Shown here: positions 20,091 through 26,845 of the stretch, in pieces
Numbering within the stretch: position 1 is the first letter of the stretch
Layout: every line of letters begins with the position of its first letter
From: Ahniella affigens
Lineage (GTDB): Bacteria > Pseudomonadota > Gammaproteobacteria > Xanthomonadales > Ahniellaceae
Length of the DNA: 64,000 nucleotides
Direction of reading: 5' to 3'
Assembly (NCBI RefSeq): GCF_003015185.1
Contig: NZ_CP027860.1
Span: forward strand, 5,239,001 to 5,303,000
Made by a program: the position numbers and the translations under genes
Notes under the pieces: generated by a model
Database searches by the model: none
Seen by the model: the letters and a program-made list of their open reading frames with translations, nothing else
Told to the model about the DNA's origin: nothing

Positions 20091-20099
20091 ATTATAGCA
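20091..20099 (-). promoter_or_regulatory. Extended -10 promoter for gyrB
   Basis: The minus strand reads TGCTATAAT, a perfect TATAAT with the TGn extension. No good -35 is present at 16-18 bases. Transcription would give a leader of about 85 bases before the gyrB ATG. The remainder of the 378-base gap between gyrB and recF (19998-20375) shows no other feature. Confidence 0.6.
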
Positions 20100-20375
20100 G
20101 TTGCCGTGGTGTGCCCGTCGGCTTTTGGGTCGCTCGGTCGCGGTAGATTCCGCCCGTTTGCGCGGGTTTTGAGCTCACCTGGTATTTCGGCCGCAATCGT
20201 TGGTTTGGGACTGCGTCTGATTTGGTTCGGAGCGTTTCATGCGATGGCAGTCGCGTTTCGGTGGCGGTCGGGTGTCTTTGGTCTGCGGCGAGTGCGTGGA
20301 CCGGATATGGCTCGTGCGCACCGACGCATCGGTCCCGTAGGCGGTCACAGGGTGGTCGGCGCTGGGTGTTTCAGT

Positions 20376-21464
20376 TCAAGGTTCGGTCGGACCCGGGATT
20401 ACATTTCCGTGTTCCACGTGGAACAGTCGGTCCGCGTCCAGGTGGTGGGTGCCCGTCACAAGAACCTGTGCATCGAGTTGCCGGAGAAACCCCATCAGCC
20501 GACCCTGGTGCTGCGCGTCCAGCTCAGATGCCAAATCATCCAGCAAGACAATGGGCGGGGCACCCAGTTTTTCGCGGTGAACCAGCACCTGCGCGAGCAT
20601 GAGGCACAGCGCGGCGAGCTTTGCCTGGCCGCGCGAATAATGGTCGGGTTGCCCAAGTTCGCTGAAGCCCAACCGCCAGTCTGCCCGGTGCGGGCCACGA
20701 CGGGTGTAACCCCGATCCCGGTCTTGCGCTCGTTCCCGCGCCCACCACCCTGCCCGTCCATCTGGGGTCGACAGGTCCAGCTCCCTCCAACCATTCTTGT
20801 AGTTGATTGCCGCCGCTCCGAGCTCAGGACACAAGGCGGCACCCACTTCCTCGGCAATAGGGCCAATCCAGCCGATGTACCGATCACGCATCTCCTCAAA
20901 CTTCTGGGCCGCGTCCGCCATCTCCCGCTCCCACGGCTCAAACCAAGTGTCTACACCTTGGGTCCGAATCAATGCGTTCCGTTGCTTCAGTCCGCGCTGG
21001 TAGCGCCGCCAACAATCGAGGAAATTGTGTTCCACGTGGAACAGACCCCAATCCAGCAACGCGCGACGCTCCTCGGCTGCGCCGGTCATCAAATGATGCG
21101 ACCCAGGCTCAAAACAACAGACCGGTGCCAGGCGAAACAACTCACTCAATGTACCGAGCTCCTCGCCGTCCACTTTTCCGTGCCATCCATCGCGCGCTCG
21201 GGCGATACCGATCCGCCGATGGCCTCGCCCCTGATCCACCGCAATCTCGGCAAACACGGTCGCGGTCGTACAACCGTCCCGGACAATCACATCGCGCCCG
21301 CCCTTCCTAAAACTGTGCCCGTACCCGAGCAAATACACCGCCTCGAGCACCGAGGTCTTTCCGGCCCCGTTTGGTCCCACGAAACCGTTCACACCGGCAC
21401 CGAGCGCCACACTCGCCGACCCGATATTTCTGAGATCGCCAATCTGCAACCGCTCGATCTTCAT
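20376..21464 (-). CDS. recF: DNA replication and repair protein RecF
   Basis: A 362-residue SMC-like ATPase of the RecFOR gap-repair pathway. The N terminus MKIERLQIGDLRNI is typical. Walker A is GPNGAGKTS, the signature motif YSRGQAKLAAL and Walker B IVLLDDLASELD. The start at 21464 fits the family; an ATG 9 bases earlier is possible. Two 16-bp parS palindromes lie inside the coding region and are read as Phe-His-Val-Glu-His at both places. A terminator separates it from dnaN, so it needs its own promoter in 21474-21608. Confidence 0.95.
   Translation of the reverse strand: MKIERLQIGDLRNIGSASVALGAGVNGFVGPNGAGKTSVLEAVYLLGYGHSFRKGGRDVIVRDGCTTATVFAEIAVDQGRGHRRIGIARARDGWHGKVDGEELGTLSELFRLAPVCCFEPGSHHLMTGAAEERRALLDWGLFHVEHNFLDCWRRYQRGLKQRNALIRTQGVDTWFEPWEREMADAAQKFEEMRDRYIGWIGPIAEEVGAALCPELGAAAINYKNGWRELDLSTPDGRAGWWARERAQDRDRGYTRRGPHRADWRLGFSELGQPDHYSRGQAKLAALCLMLAQVLVHREKLGAPPIVLLDDLASELDAQHQGRLMGFLRQLDAQVLVTGTHHLDADRLFHVEHGNVIPGPTEP
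20410..20425. promoter_or_regulatory. parS site 1 (inside recF)
   Basis: TGTTCCACGTGGAACA is a perfect 16-bp palindrome that fits the ParB-binding parS consensus TGTTNCACGTGNAACA. It lies near the 3' end of recF. About 2.4 kb separate it from the putative oriC, the usual neighbourhood of parS. Confidence 0.85.
21028..21043. promoter_or_regulatory. parS site 2 (inside recF)
   Basis: This site is identical to the first, TGTTCCACGTGGAACA, 618 bases away in the middle of recF. Two exact copies of a 16-bp palindrome within one gene are far beyond chance. Both lie in the same codon phase, so RecF carries FHVEH twice. Confidence 0.85.
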
Positions 21465-21608
21465 CTGCTCCATCCATCCGTCCAGACACCGTGGTGCCGT
21501 AATGCGCCAATAACGCGAACCAGCGATTGGCGAAACAGGACACTAGCGCCAACCACCAACTCGGGAAAGCGCCGCACCACCGAACAGAGCCTCGCAATTG
21601 CAAGCAAC

Positions 21609-21636
21609 AAAAAACCCCGGACGAGCCGGGGTTGTT
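21609..21636 (-). terminator. Intrinsic terminator after dnaN
   Basis: Read on the minus strand, an ACCCCGG/CCGGGGT stem with a 5-base loop is followed by six T residues, starting about 20 bases after the dnaN stop. It is a textbook rho-independent terminator and would separate dnaN from recF. Confidence 0.88.
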
Positions 21637-21654
21637 TCGCGAAACCATTCACCG

Positions 21655-22755
21655 TCAGAGTCGGAGGGGCATCACGACATGCCGGGCCCGGTTGCTCTCC
21701 ACATCGCGCACCAGACAACTCGAGTTCCCATCGCGCAGACACAGCATCACGTTCACTCCCCGCAGCGCTGCCAGCGCGTCCATCAGGTAATTCACGTTGA
21801 ATCCGATGCTCAAGTTGTCGACAACCGTCTTGGCCTCCAACTCCTCGCTCGCCTCTTCCTGCTCAGGATTGTGGGCAGAAATGTTCAACCGCCCAGGGCT
21901 CACGTCCACTTTTACGCCACGGTACTTCTCGTTCGACAAAATCGCCGCACGCGACAACGAAGCCCGCAACTCATCCCGAGGCAACTCGACAATTTTGTCC
22001 GCGCCAATCGGAATCACCGCCTCGTAGTCCGGGAACCGGCCATCGATCAACTTCGACGTAAACACGAAGTCCGACCGTCGCGCCCGAATGTGGCTCTTGC
22101 CGAACTCGAGATCCACCAATCCCTCACCCACGTCCAACAAACGCTGAAGTTCGAGCACACCCTTCCGCGGAATGATCAGCTGCCGCCGCGCTTTGACGTT
22201 CAGCTCAAGCTCGGCCTCGCACAAGGCCAAACGATGGCCGTCGGTCGCAACGCAACGCAGCACATCTTCCCGAAGATCCAGCAGCAGGCCGTTCAAGTAG
22301 TAGCGAACATCCTGGTGCGCCATCGCAAACGCGGTCCGATCCAGAAGCTCCTTCACACTCGCTTCTGACAGACTGACTCGCTCGATCACTTCCAAGTCGT
22401 CGACCGTTGGGAACTCGTTCGCCGGTAACGTCGACAACGTGAACCGGCTGCGACCCGCCTTCACGGTTACCCGATCACCCGCTTGCGAGACGTCGATGAC
22501 ACTCCCGTCCTGCAACGCCCGAACAATGTCGAACAGCTTTCGAGCCGGAACGGTGATCTCACCATCCTCCGTCTTCTCCGCCAGACAGTTCGCCGACAGC
22601 TCGACTTCCAGGTCGCTCCCTGTAAAGCCCACCCGGTCACCCTGGACCGAGACCAGAATGTTTGCCAATACAGGCAATGCCTGTTTGCGTTCCACGACAC
22701 CGACCACTTGCGTGAGCGGTTTCAAGAGGACTTCGCGTTGGATGCTGAAGCGCAT
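21655..22755 (-). CDS. dnaN: DNA polymerase III beta subunit (sliding clamp)
   Basis: A 366-residue clamp protein that tethers polymerase to DNA. The N terminus MRFSIQREVLLKPLTQVVGVVERKQALPVLANIL is cut here to its recognisable parts: FSIQRE, PLTQV and the LPVLANI motif. The C terminus ARHVVMPLRL ends in the usual MP[VM]R-type motif. The ATG at 22755 has GAGGG 6 bases upstream; an upstream TTG in frame was rejected. Its 5' side faces the putative origin, and a TAAAAT sequence at 22792-22797 could be a -10. Confidence 0.97.
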   Translation of the reverse strand: MRFSIQREVLLKPLTQVVGVVERKQALPVLANILVSVQGDRVGFTGSDLEVELSANCLAEKTEDGEITVPARKLFDIVRALQDGSVIDVSQAGDRVTVKAGRSRFTLSTLPANEFPTVDDLEVIERVSLSEASVKELLDRTAFAMAHQDVRYYLNGLLLDLREDVLRCVATDGHRLALCEAELELNVKARRQLIIPRKGVLELQRLLDVGEGLVDLEFGKSHIRARRSDFVFTSKLIDGRFPDYEAVIPIGADKIVELPRDELRASLSRAAILSNEKYRGVKVDVSPGRLNISAHNPEQEEASEELEAKTVVDNLSIGFNVNYLMDALAALRGVNVMLCLRDGNSSCLVRDVESNRARHVVMPLRL

Positions 22756-22827
22756 GCCTTTCCCTCTTTGCACCAAATGGGTTGAATCAGTATTTTATTA
22801 TTGAATGATGTTGATGATGATAGGCCT

Positions 22828-22836
22828 TGGGGATAA
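22828..22836 (-). promoter_or_regulatory. Near-perfect DnaA box
   Basis: TGGGGATAA on the plus strand is TTATCCCCA on the minus strand, one mismatch from TTATCCACA. It borders the AT-rich stretch. Confidence 0.5.
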
Positions 22837-22926
22837 CTGCAATGGGTTACCGCAATCCTTTGTGTGATGCGGCTTTCAGAGCCACGAAATCTTGTGTACG
22901 AAGCCCGAATTACCTTGTGGGCGAAA

Positions 22927-22935
22927 TGTGGATAA
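22927..22935 (-). promoter_or_regulatory. DnaA box, perfect
   Basis: TGTGGATAA on the plus strand is the reverse complement of the consensus TTATCCACA. It forms an inverted pair with the box at 22950, 14 bases apart. Confidence 0.75.
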
Positions 22936-22949
22936 GTAGGCGACCCCGG

Positions 22950-22958
22950 TTATCCACA
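22950..22958 (+). promoter_or_regulatory. DnaA box, perfect
   Basis: TTATCCACA, an exact match to the strong DnaA box, facing away from its partner at 22927. Confidence 0.75.
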
Positions 22959-23049
22959 ACTCATACCCAGGGTCATCCCAAACCTTGTTCCACTGACTTT
23001 CGGCCAGCGCGCCCCTACACTCATCGACCCAACCTTTGCTGATCCTATT

Positions 23050-23760
23050 GTGGCCACGTTTCTCTTTTTCATGCTTCTGGCCGTACTGGGTGGCCTCCAT
23101 GCCGAGCGTCAGAAGACCAGGGCCCTAGAGCAAGCGCTGGAGACTGCCCAAAGCAGCCTCGAAGCCGAGCGACAACGTACCGCGCAAGTCGCCGAAGCGA
23201 CCCAAAAGGCCCTGCTCACCGATCTCCATGATGACATCGGTGCCAGCCTCTTGAATCTCGTGTATGCCGCGCCGACCCCAGAGTTCGCCGACCAGCTGCG
23301 TGCCGTCCTGCAAGACCTCCGCGACGTCGTGACCCGCGCCCGCGCGACGCCCGGAACCCTCGAACAGACGCTCGCCCAGATTGAAGCCGAAACCCGCCAA
23401 CGTCTCAGCCTTGCGGGGCTGGAACTCGAGTGGACCCAGGACTTGGAGCCTAACGCCGCACCGGTCAGCAAGCCGCTGCTGTTTCATCTGTTCCGCCTGT
23501 TTCGGGAAGCGGTCAGCAATACGCTCAAACATGCAAACGCCACGCGCTTTGCGGTGAGACTGCAGGCGAACCAACAGACATTGCGCATCGAAATCCGCGA
23601 CAATGGCGAAGCCGGCAATGCCGAAACCCCCGGACAAGGCAAACGCAACATGCGCGATCGTGCGGATCACCTGCAGGGCTCGGTCACATGGCGCGCTGCG
23701 ACACAGGGTGGCACCAAGATTCTCCTTGCCCTGCCCCTCAACGCGGCACTGCCCGAATGA
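23050..23760 (+). CDS. Sensor histidine kinase, NarX/LiaS type, without a sensor domain
   Basis: A 236-residue kinase starting at a GTG. Residues 2-17 are hydrophobic and may anchor it; a coiled coil follows to about 55. The HisKA_3 box LTDLHDDIGASLLNL places the phosphorylated His at 60. The HATPase domain has a FREAVSNTLKHANA N-box, RDNGE and a late G box (QGGTKILL). There is no periplasmic or PAS sensor. It is translationally coupled to the response regulator. It occupies the position beside oriC where dnaA is usually found. Confidence 0.88.
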   Translation: MATFLFFMLLAVLGGLHAERQKTRALEQALETAQSSLEAERQRTAQVAEATQKALLTDLHDDIGASLLNLVYAAPTPEFADQLRAVLQDLRDVVTRARATPGTLEQTLAQIEAETRQRLSLAGLELEWTQDLEPNAAPVSKPLLFHLFRLFREAVSNTLKHANATRFAVRLQANQQTLRIEIRDNGEAGNAETPGQGKRNMRDRADHLQGSVTWRAATQGGTKILLALPLNAALPE

Positions 23761-24410
23761 TCGCGCAGATCCTGATCGTCGAAGACCTACCGCGCAGCCA
23801 GGAATGGCTGACGGGCGCCGTGCAACACGCCTTCCCTCATGCTGAAGTCCATGTTGCCGATTGCATTGCCGCCGCCGAACTCTGTCTGGCGCAGATTCAA
23901 CCGCAGCTTTGTCTACTCGATCTCGGACTGCCCGACGGTTCTGGCCTCAGCCTCATCGAACCGATCCGCAAGCGCCGACCCGACGCGCTCATTGTCATCA
24001 GCACCATTTTTGAGGACGACGCCCACCTCTTCCCCGCGCTGCGCGCTGGTGCCCAGGGGTATGTGTTGAAGGACCTGCCGCAGCAAACGCTGGCGGATCT
24101 GCTGCTCGGCATCGAGCGCGGACAACCGCCGCTCTCGCCTTCGATCGCGCGCCGACTGCTCGCGTTCTTCACGCCGACACCGACCACACCCGCCAACCAG
24201 CAACACCCGCTGACAGAGCGCGAGACCGAAGTCCTGCGTCTGATCGCCAAAGGATTCAGCGTCCCGAAAGTGGCCGAGCAATTGGGTATCAGCCGCAACA
24301 CTACGGCCGGATACCTGAAGGACATTTACCGCAAACTGGAAGTCAGCTCGCGTGCAGAGGCCACGCTTGAAGCCGCCCGTCGGGGCCTCGTCAGTACCGA
24401 AGCCACCTGA
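23757..24410 (+). CDS. Response regulator, NarL/FixJ family
   Basis: A 217-residue regulator starting at the ATG at 23757, which overlaps the kinase stop as ATGA. A longer in-frame ORF reaching into the kinase is a shadow. The receiver domain (1-120) has the acidic pair ED (9-10), phospho-acceptor Asp55 in LLDLGLPDG and Lys near 107 (VLKDLP). The LuxR-type HTH lies at about 150-215 (LTERETEVLRLIAKGFS). Its partner is the upstream kinase; target genes are not evident. Confidence 0.92.
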   Translation: MIAQILIVEDLPRSQEWLTGAVQHAFPHAEVHVADCIAAAELCLAQIQPQLCLLDLGLPDGSGLSLIEPIRKRRPDALIVISTIFEDDAHLFPALRAGAQGYVLKDLPQQTLADLLLGIERGQPPLSPSIARRLLAFFTPTPTTPANQQHPLTERETEVLRLIAKGFSVPKVAEQLGISRNTTAGYLKDIYRKLEVSSRAEATLEAARRGLVSTEAT

Positions 24411-24416
24411 TCCACC

Positions 24417-24438
24417 GGCCGGATTCGATCAGCCGGCC
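24417..24438. terminator. Possible bidirectional terminator hairpin
   Basis: GGCCGG and CCGGCC form a 6-bp stem in the 18-base gap between two convergent genes and overlap the nusB stop codon. There is no T run, so efficiency is doubtful. Confidence 0.3.
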
Positions 24439-24884
24439 CGCTTGTACTCCGGCGCGCGCACATCGGCGGCCAGCTTATCGAGCACACCATTCACGTAGGT
24501 GTGGCCAAAGTCGGCGCCAAAGCGCTTCGTGGTTTCGATCGCCTCGTTGATCACCACGCGATACGGCACGTCGACGCGGCAAACCAACTCATAGGCCGCG
24601 AGACGCAACACTGCGCGCTCAATCGGGTCCACCGAATCGATGCTGCGATCGAGATGCGGCTTGAGCTTCTCGTCAAGCTGCGACTTCTCGCGCTCGACGC
24701 CGCGCAACAGGTCCTCGAAATACTCGAGGTCGGCAATCTCCATTTCCTGCTCGCGCTTGAACTGCTCGATGATGCCGGTCATGGAGGTGCCCGACAGCTG
24801 CCAGGCGTAAATTGCCTGCAATGCACGACGCCGGGCCCGCGCCCGCGCCGCCAGATCAATGCCATCCACCCGTTTCCGATTCAT
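24429..24884 (-). CDS. nusB: Transcription antitermination factor NusB
   Basis: A 151-residue all-helical protein that binds boxA RNA together with S10 in rRNA antitermination. Family features are RRRALQAIYAWQLSG at the N terminus, IERAVLRLAAYEL in the middle and VINEAIETTKRFG..F.NGVLDKLA at the C terminus. The ATG at 24884 overlaps the ribH stop (ATGA). The ribBA-ribH-nusB order is a widespread proteobacterial arrangement. Confidence 0.95.
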   Translation of the reverse strand: MNRKRVDGIDLAARARARRRALQAIYAWQLSGTSMTGIIEQFKREQEMEIADLEYFEDLLRGVEREKSQLDEKLKPHLDRSIDSVDPIERAVLRLAAYELVCRVDVPYRVVINEAIETTKRFGADFGHTYVNGVLDKLAADVRAPEYKRAG

Positions 24885-25531
24885 CGTGCTTTCTTCTTCC
24901 TTTCTTGAGCTTCCAGGGCCTGGCGCATGTCTTCCATAGCATCCATGACCTCATCAATATCCAAGCCGCTATTGGGGCCGTCGTTCAATTCGAGCATGTC
25001 GAACGTGGTTTCCACCGCCTCGACCACGCCAATCAGCTCCAGCAGCGCCGTTGCGGCCTCCTCGCCCTTGTTGCCCAGCTCGCCGCCGGCCCGCGCAATC
25101 GCTTGTGCCTCGCTTTCGCAAGCCAGCACGCCATTGCTGATCGGCACACCCGATTCGAGGCTGACCTGCATCAAGCCGCGGCCCGACTCGTTAACGATCA
25201 CGTCAAAGTGCGCGGTCTCGCCCCGCACCACACAACCCAGCGCAATGATGCCGTCGAACGCCCCGCTGTCGGCCAGGCGTTTCGCGAGCAAGGGCAACTC
25301 CCACGCACCCGGCACCCGCATCAAGGCGATGCCCTGCGGGGCCAGACCCTGATCAATCAGCGTCTTCACGGCACCCTGAATCAGACGGTCCACCACCCCC
25401 GCGTTAAAACGCGAGGCGATGATCGCCACTTGCAGGCTCTCGGTGTCCAGATCGGGATCCAGCTGGGTGATGCCGCTGCGCAGCACATCGAGCAAAATGC
25501 GCGGGTCGGACGGTAGTTTGTTCTGGCTCAC
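24881..25531 (-). CDS. ribH: 6,7-dimethyl-8-ribityllumazine synthase, with long N- and C-terminal extensions
   Basis: The penultimate enzyme of riboflavin synthesis, joining 3,4-dihydroxy-2-butanone 4-phosphate to the ribitylaminopyrimidine. The core (about 33-180) has IIASRFN, PGAWELPL, ALGCVVRGETAHFD with the catalytic His, and NGVLACE. At 216 residues it exceeds the usual 155-160: there is an N-terminal extension of about 30 residues and an acidic-then-basic tail of about 35 (..VMDAMEDMRQALEAQERKK). The start is a GTG at 25531. It is coupled to nusB downstream and preceded by ribBA. Confidence 0.95.
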   Translation of the reverse strand: MSQNKLPSDPRILLDVLRSGITQLDPDLDTESLQVAIIASRFNAGVVDRLIQGAVKTLIDQGLAPQGIALMRVPGAWELPLLAKRLADSGAFDGIIALGCVVRGETAHFDVIVNESGRGLMQVSLESGVPISNGVLACESEAQAIARAGGELGNKGEEAATALLELIGVVEAVETTFDMLELNDGPNSGLDIDEVMDAMEDMRQALEAQERKKKAR

Positions 25532-25582
25532 GGCGGCTTCCGGAGATCATAAGGGGAGCTGCCAAGCGCGCACGCGCGCCAC

Positions 25583-26677
25583 TCAGGCAGGGTTGCAGTC
25601 TACCACCTCGAGCCCAAACCCCGAGAGCGCCGAAAAGCGGCGCGGTGTACCCAGTACACGCAGCCGGTGGACACCCAGGTCGGCGAGGATCTGTGCGCCA
25701 ACGCCAACGGTTGTCCAAGCTGGCGCGGCCTCGGCGGCATTCGAATCGGCATTTGGATTCAAGCGCGCAAACCAGTCTGCACTGTCAAGTCGCTCACCCA
25801 ACAGCACGAACACGCCCCTGCCAGCCGTGGCAATTTCGGCCAGCGACTGCGACGCCGAAAAACCGGCCTGACGATCACTGATCTTGAGCACGTCGCGCAC
25901 CACGTTCAAGTGATGAACACGAACCGGCACAACGTCGTCTGTCGCCCAGCGCCCACAGACCAGCGCCACATGCGTCTGTCCGCCGAAGCGGTCCCGGTAT
26001 CGCACGAGCTCAAACGGACCATGTTCGGTCAGTACCGACTCTGAAGCGACGCGCTCCACCGTCTGCTCGGTGGCCAGCCGATACCGGATCAAGTCGGCAA
26101 TGGTGCCGATCTTCAAACCATGCTGTTTCGCAAACACTTCAAGTTCCGGCCGACGCGCCATATGCCCGTCGTCCCGCATGATTTCGACCAGCACGCCAGC
26201 AGGCTCCAAACCCGCCAGTAGCGCCAAATCGGCCGCCGCCTCGGTGTGCCCGGCGCGCATCAACACCCCACCGTGACGGGCGGTCAGCGGAAAAATATGG
26301 CCAGGCTGCGTCAAATCGGCCGCTTTCGCATTGGGCATGACTGCTGTGCGAATCGTGTGTGCTCGGTCGTACGCCGAAATCCCGGTGCTGACGCCCTCGG
26401 CAGCCTCGATCGACACGGTAAATGCGGTCCGATGTGGCGAGCGGTTGTCGGCCACCATCGGTGGCAGATTGAGCTGTGCGCAACGAGCCTCCGTCAGCGC
26501 CAGACAGATCAGCCCGCGGGCTTCTTTGGCCATGAAATTGATGTGCTCTGGTTTGACGAGCTCGGCCGCCATGATCAGATCACCCTCATTCTCGCGATCC
26601 TCATCGTCGAGAATGACCACCATACGGCCGGCCCGGATATCGTCCAGCAACTCGGGAATCGTGTTGAATGCGCTCAT
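25583..26677 (-). CDS. ribBA: 3,4-dihydroxy-2-butanone-4-phosphate synthase fused to a degenerate GTP cyclohydrolase II domain
   Basis: A 364-residue RibBA-type protein starting at the ATG at 26677. The RibB half (1-205) is intact: [37 protein letters not shown] and [10 protein letters not shown]. The second half keeps the RibA frame ([11 protein letters not shown]-like, PVRVHH.., [11 protein letters not shown]) but lacks the CxxxxxxGSxxCxC zinc cysteines and the catalytic region, reading [17 protein letters not shown] there. It probably makes only dihydroxybutanone phosphate, so GTP cyclohydrolase II must come from elsewhere. No FMN riboswitch was seen in the 168-base leader. Confidence 0.92.
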   Translation of the reverse strand: MSAFNTIPELLDDIRAGRMVVILDDEDRENEGDLIMAAELVKPEHINFMAKEARGLICLALTEARCAQLNLPPMVADNRSPHRTAFTVSIEAAEGVSTGISAYDRAHTIRTAVMPNAKAADLTQPGHIFPLTARHGGVLMRAGHTEAAADLALLAGLEPAGVLVEIMRDDGHMARRPELEVFAKQHGLKIGTIADLIRYRLATEQTVERVASESVLTEHGPFELVRYRDRFGGQTHVALVCGRWATDDVVPVRVHHLNVVRDVLKISDRQAGFSASQSLAEIATAGRGVFVLLGERLDSADWFARLNPNADSNAAEAAPAWTTVGVGAQILADLGVHRLRVLGTPRRFSALSGFGLEVVDCNPA

Positions 26678-26845
26678 CCCGCTATTGTCCCGAATCCCAC
26701 GCTGGCTGTCGCGGCCAGAATCCTGGCATGCATTGCAGCCGGATACTGGCTGCGAGTAAGGTCGCGCTGGCGACACCTGCATCGTACTGATTGCGGCATT
26801 GTCGTGCGCCGCTGCTCTGAGCGGCCAGTCACTTGGGAGAACAAA

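Larger units (their letters stand above)
22756..23049. other. Putative chromosomal replication origin (oriC)
   Basis: This 294-base gap between dnaN and a sensor kinase holds an AT-rich stretch with TGATGATGAT repeats (22791-22822), a near-perfect DnaA box (TGGGGATAA, 22828-22836) and two perfect, inverted DnaA boxes (22927-22935 and 22950-22958). It lies beside dnaN and gyrB and near two parS sites. Genes to the left run almost entirely leftward, as expected for a leading strand leaving this point; those to the right are mixed. dnaA itself is not adjacent. Location and boxes are seen; origin function is inference. Confidence 0.7.

Noticed and set aside
20106-21800. A 564-codon plus-strand ORF across recF
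   Set aside because: It is antisense to recF, which has clear Walker and signature motifs. The long open frame follows from GC-rich codon use and has no recognisable domain.
26678-26845. Possible FMN riboswitch upstream of ribBA
   Set aside because: The conserved RFN core (AGGGGC..GGGTGA type) was not found in this leader.
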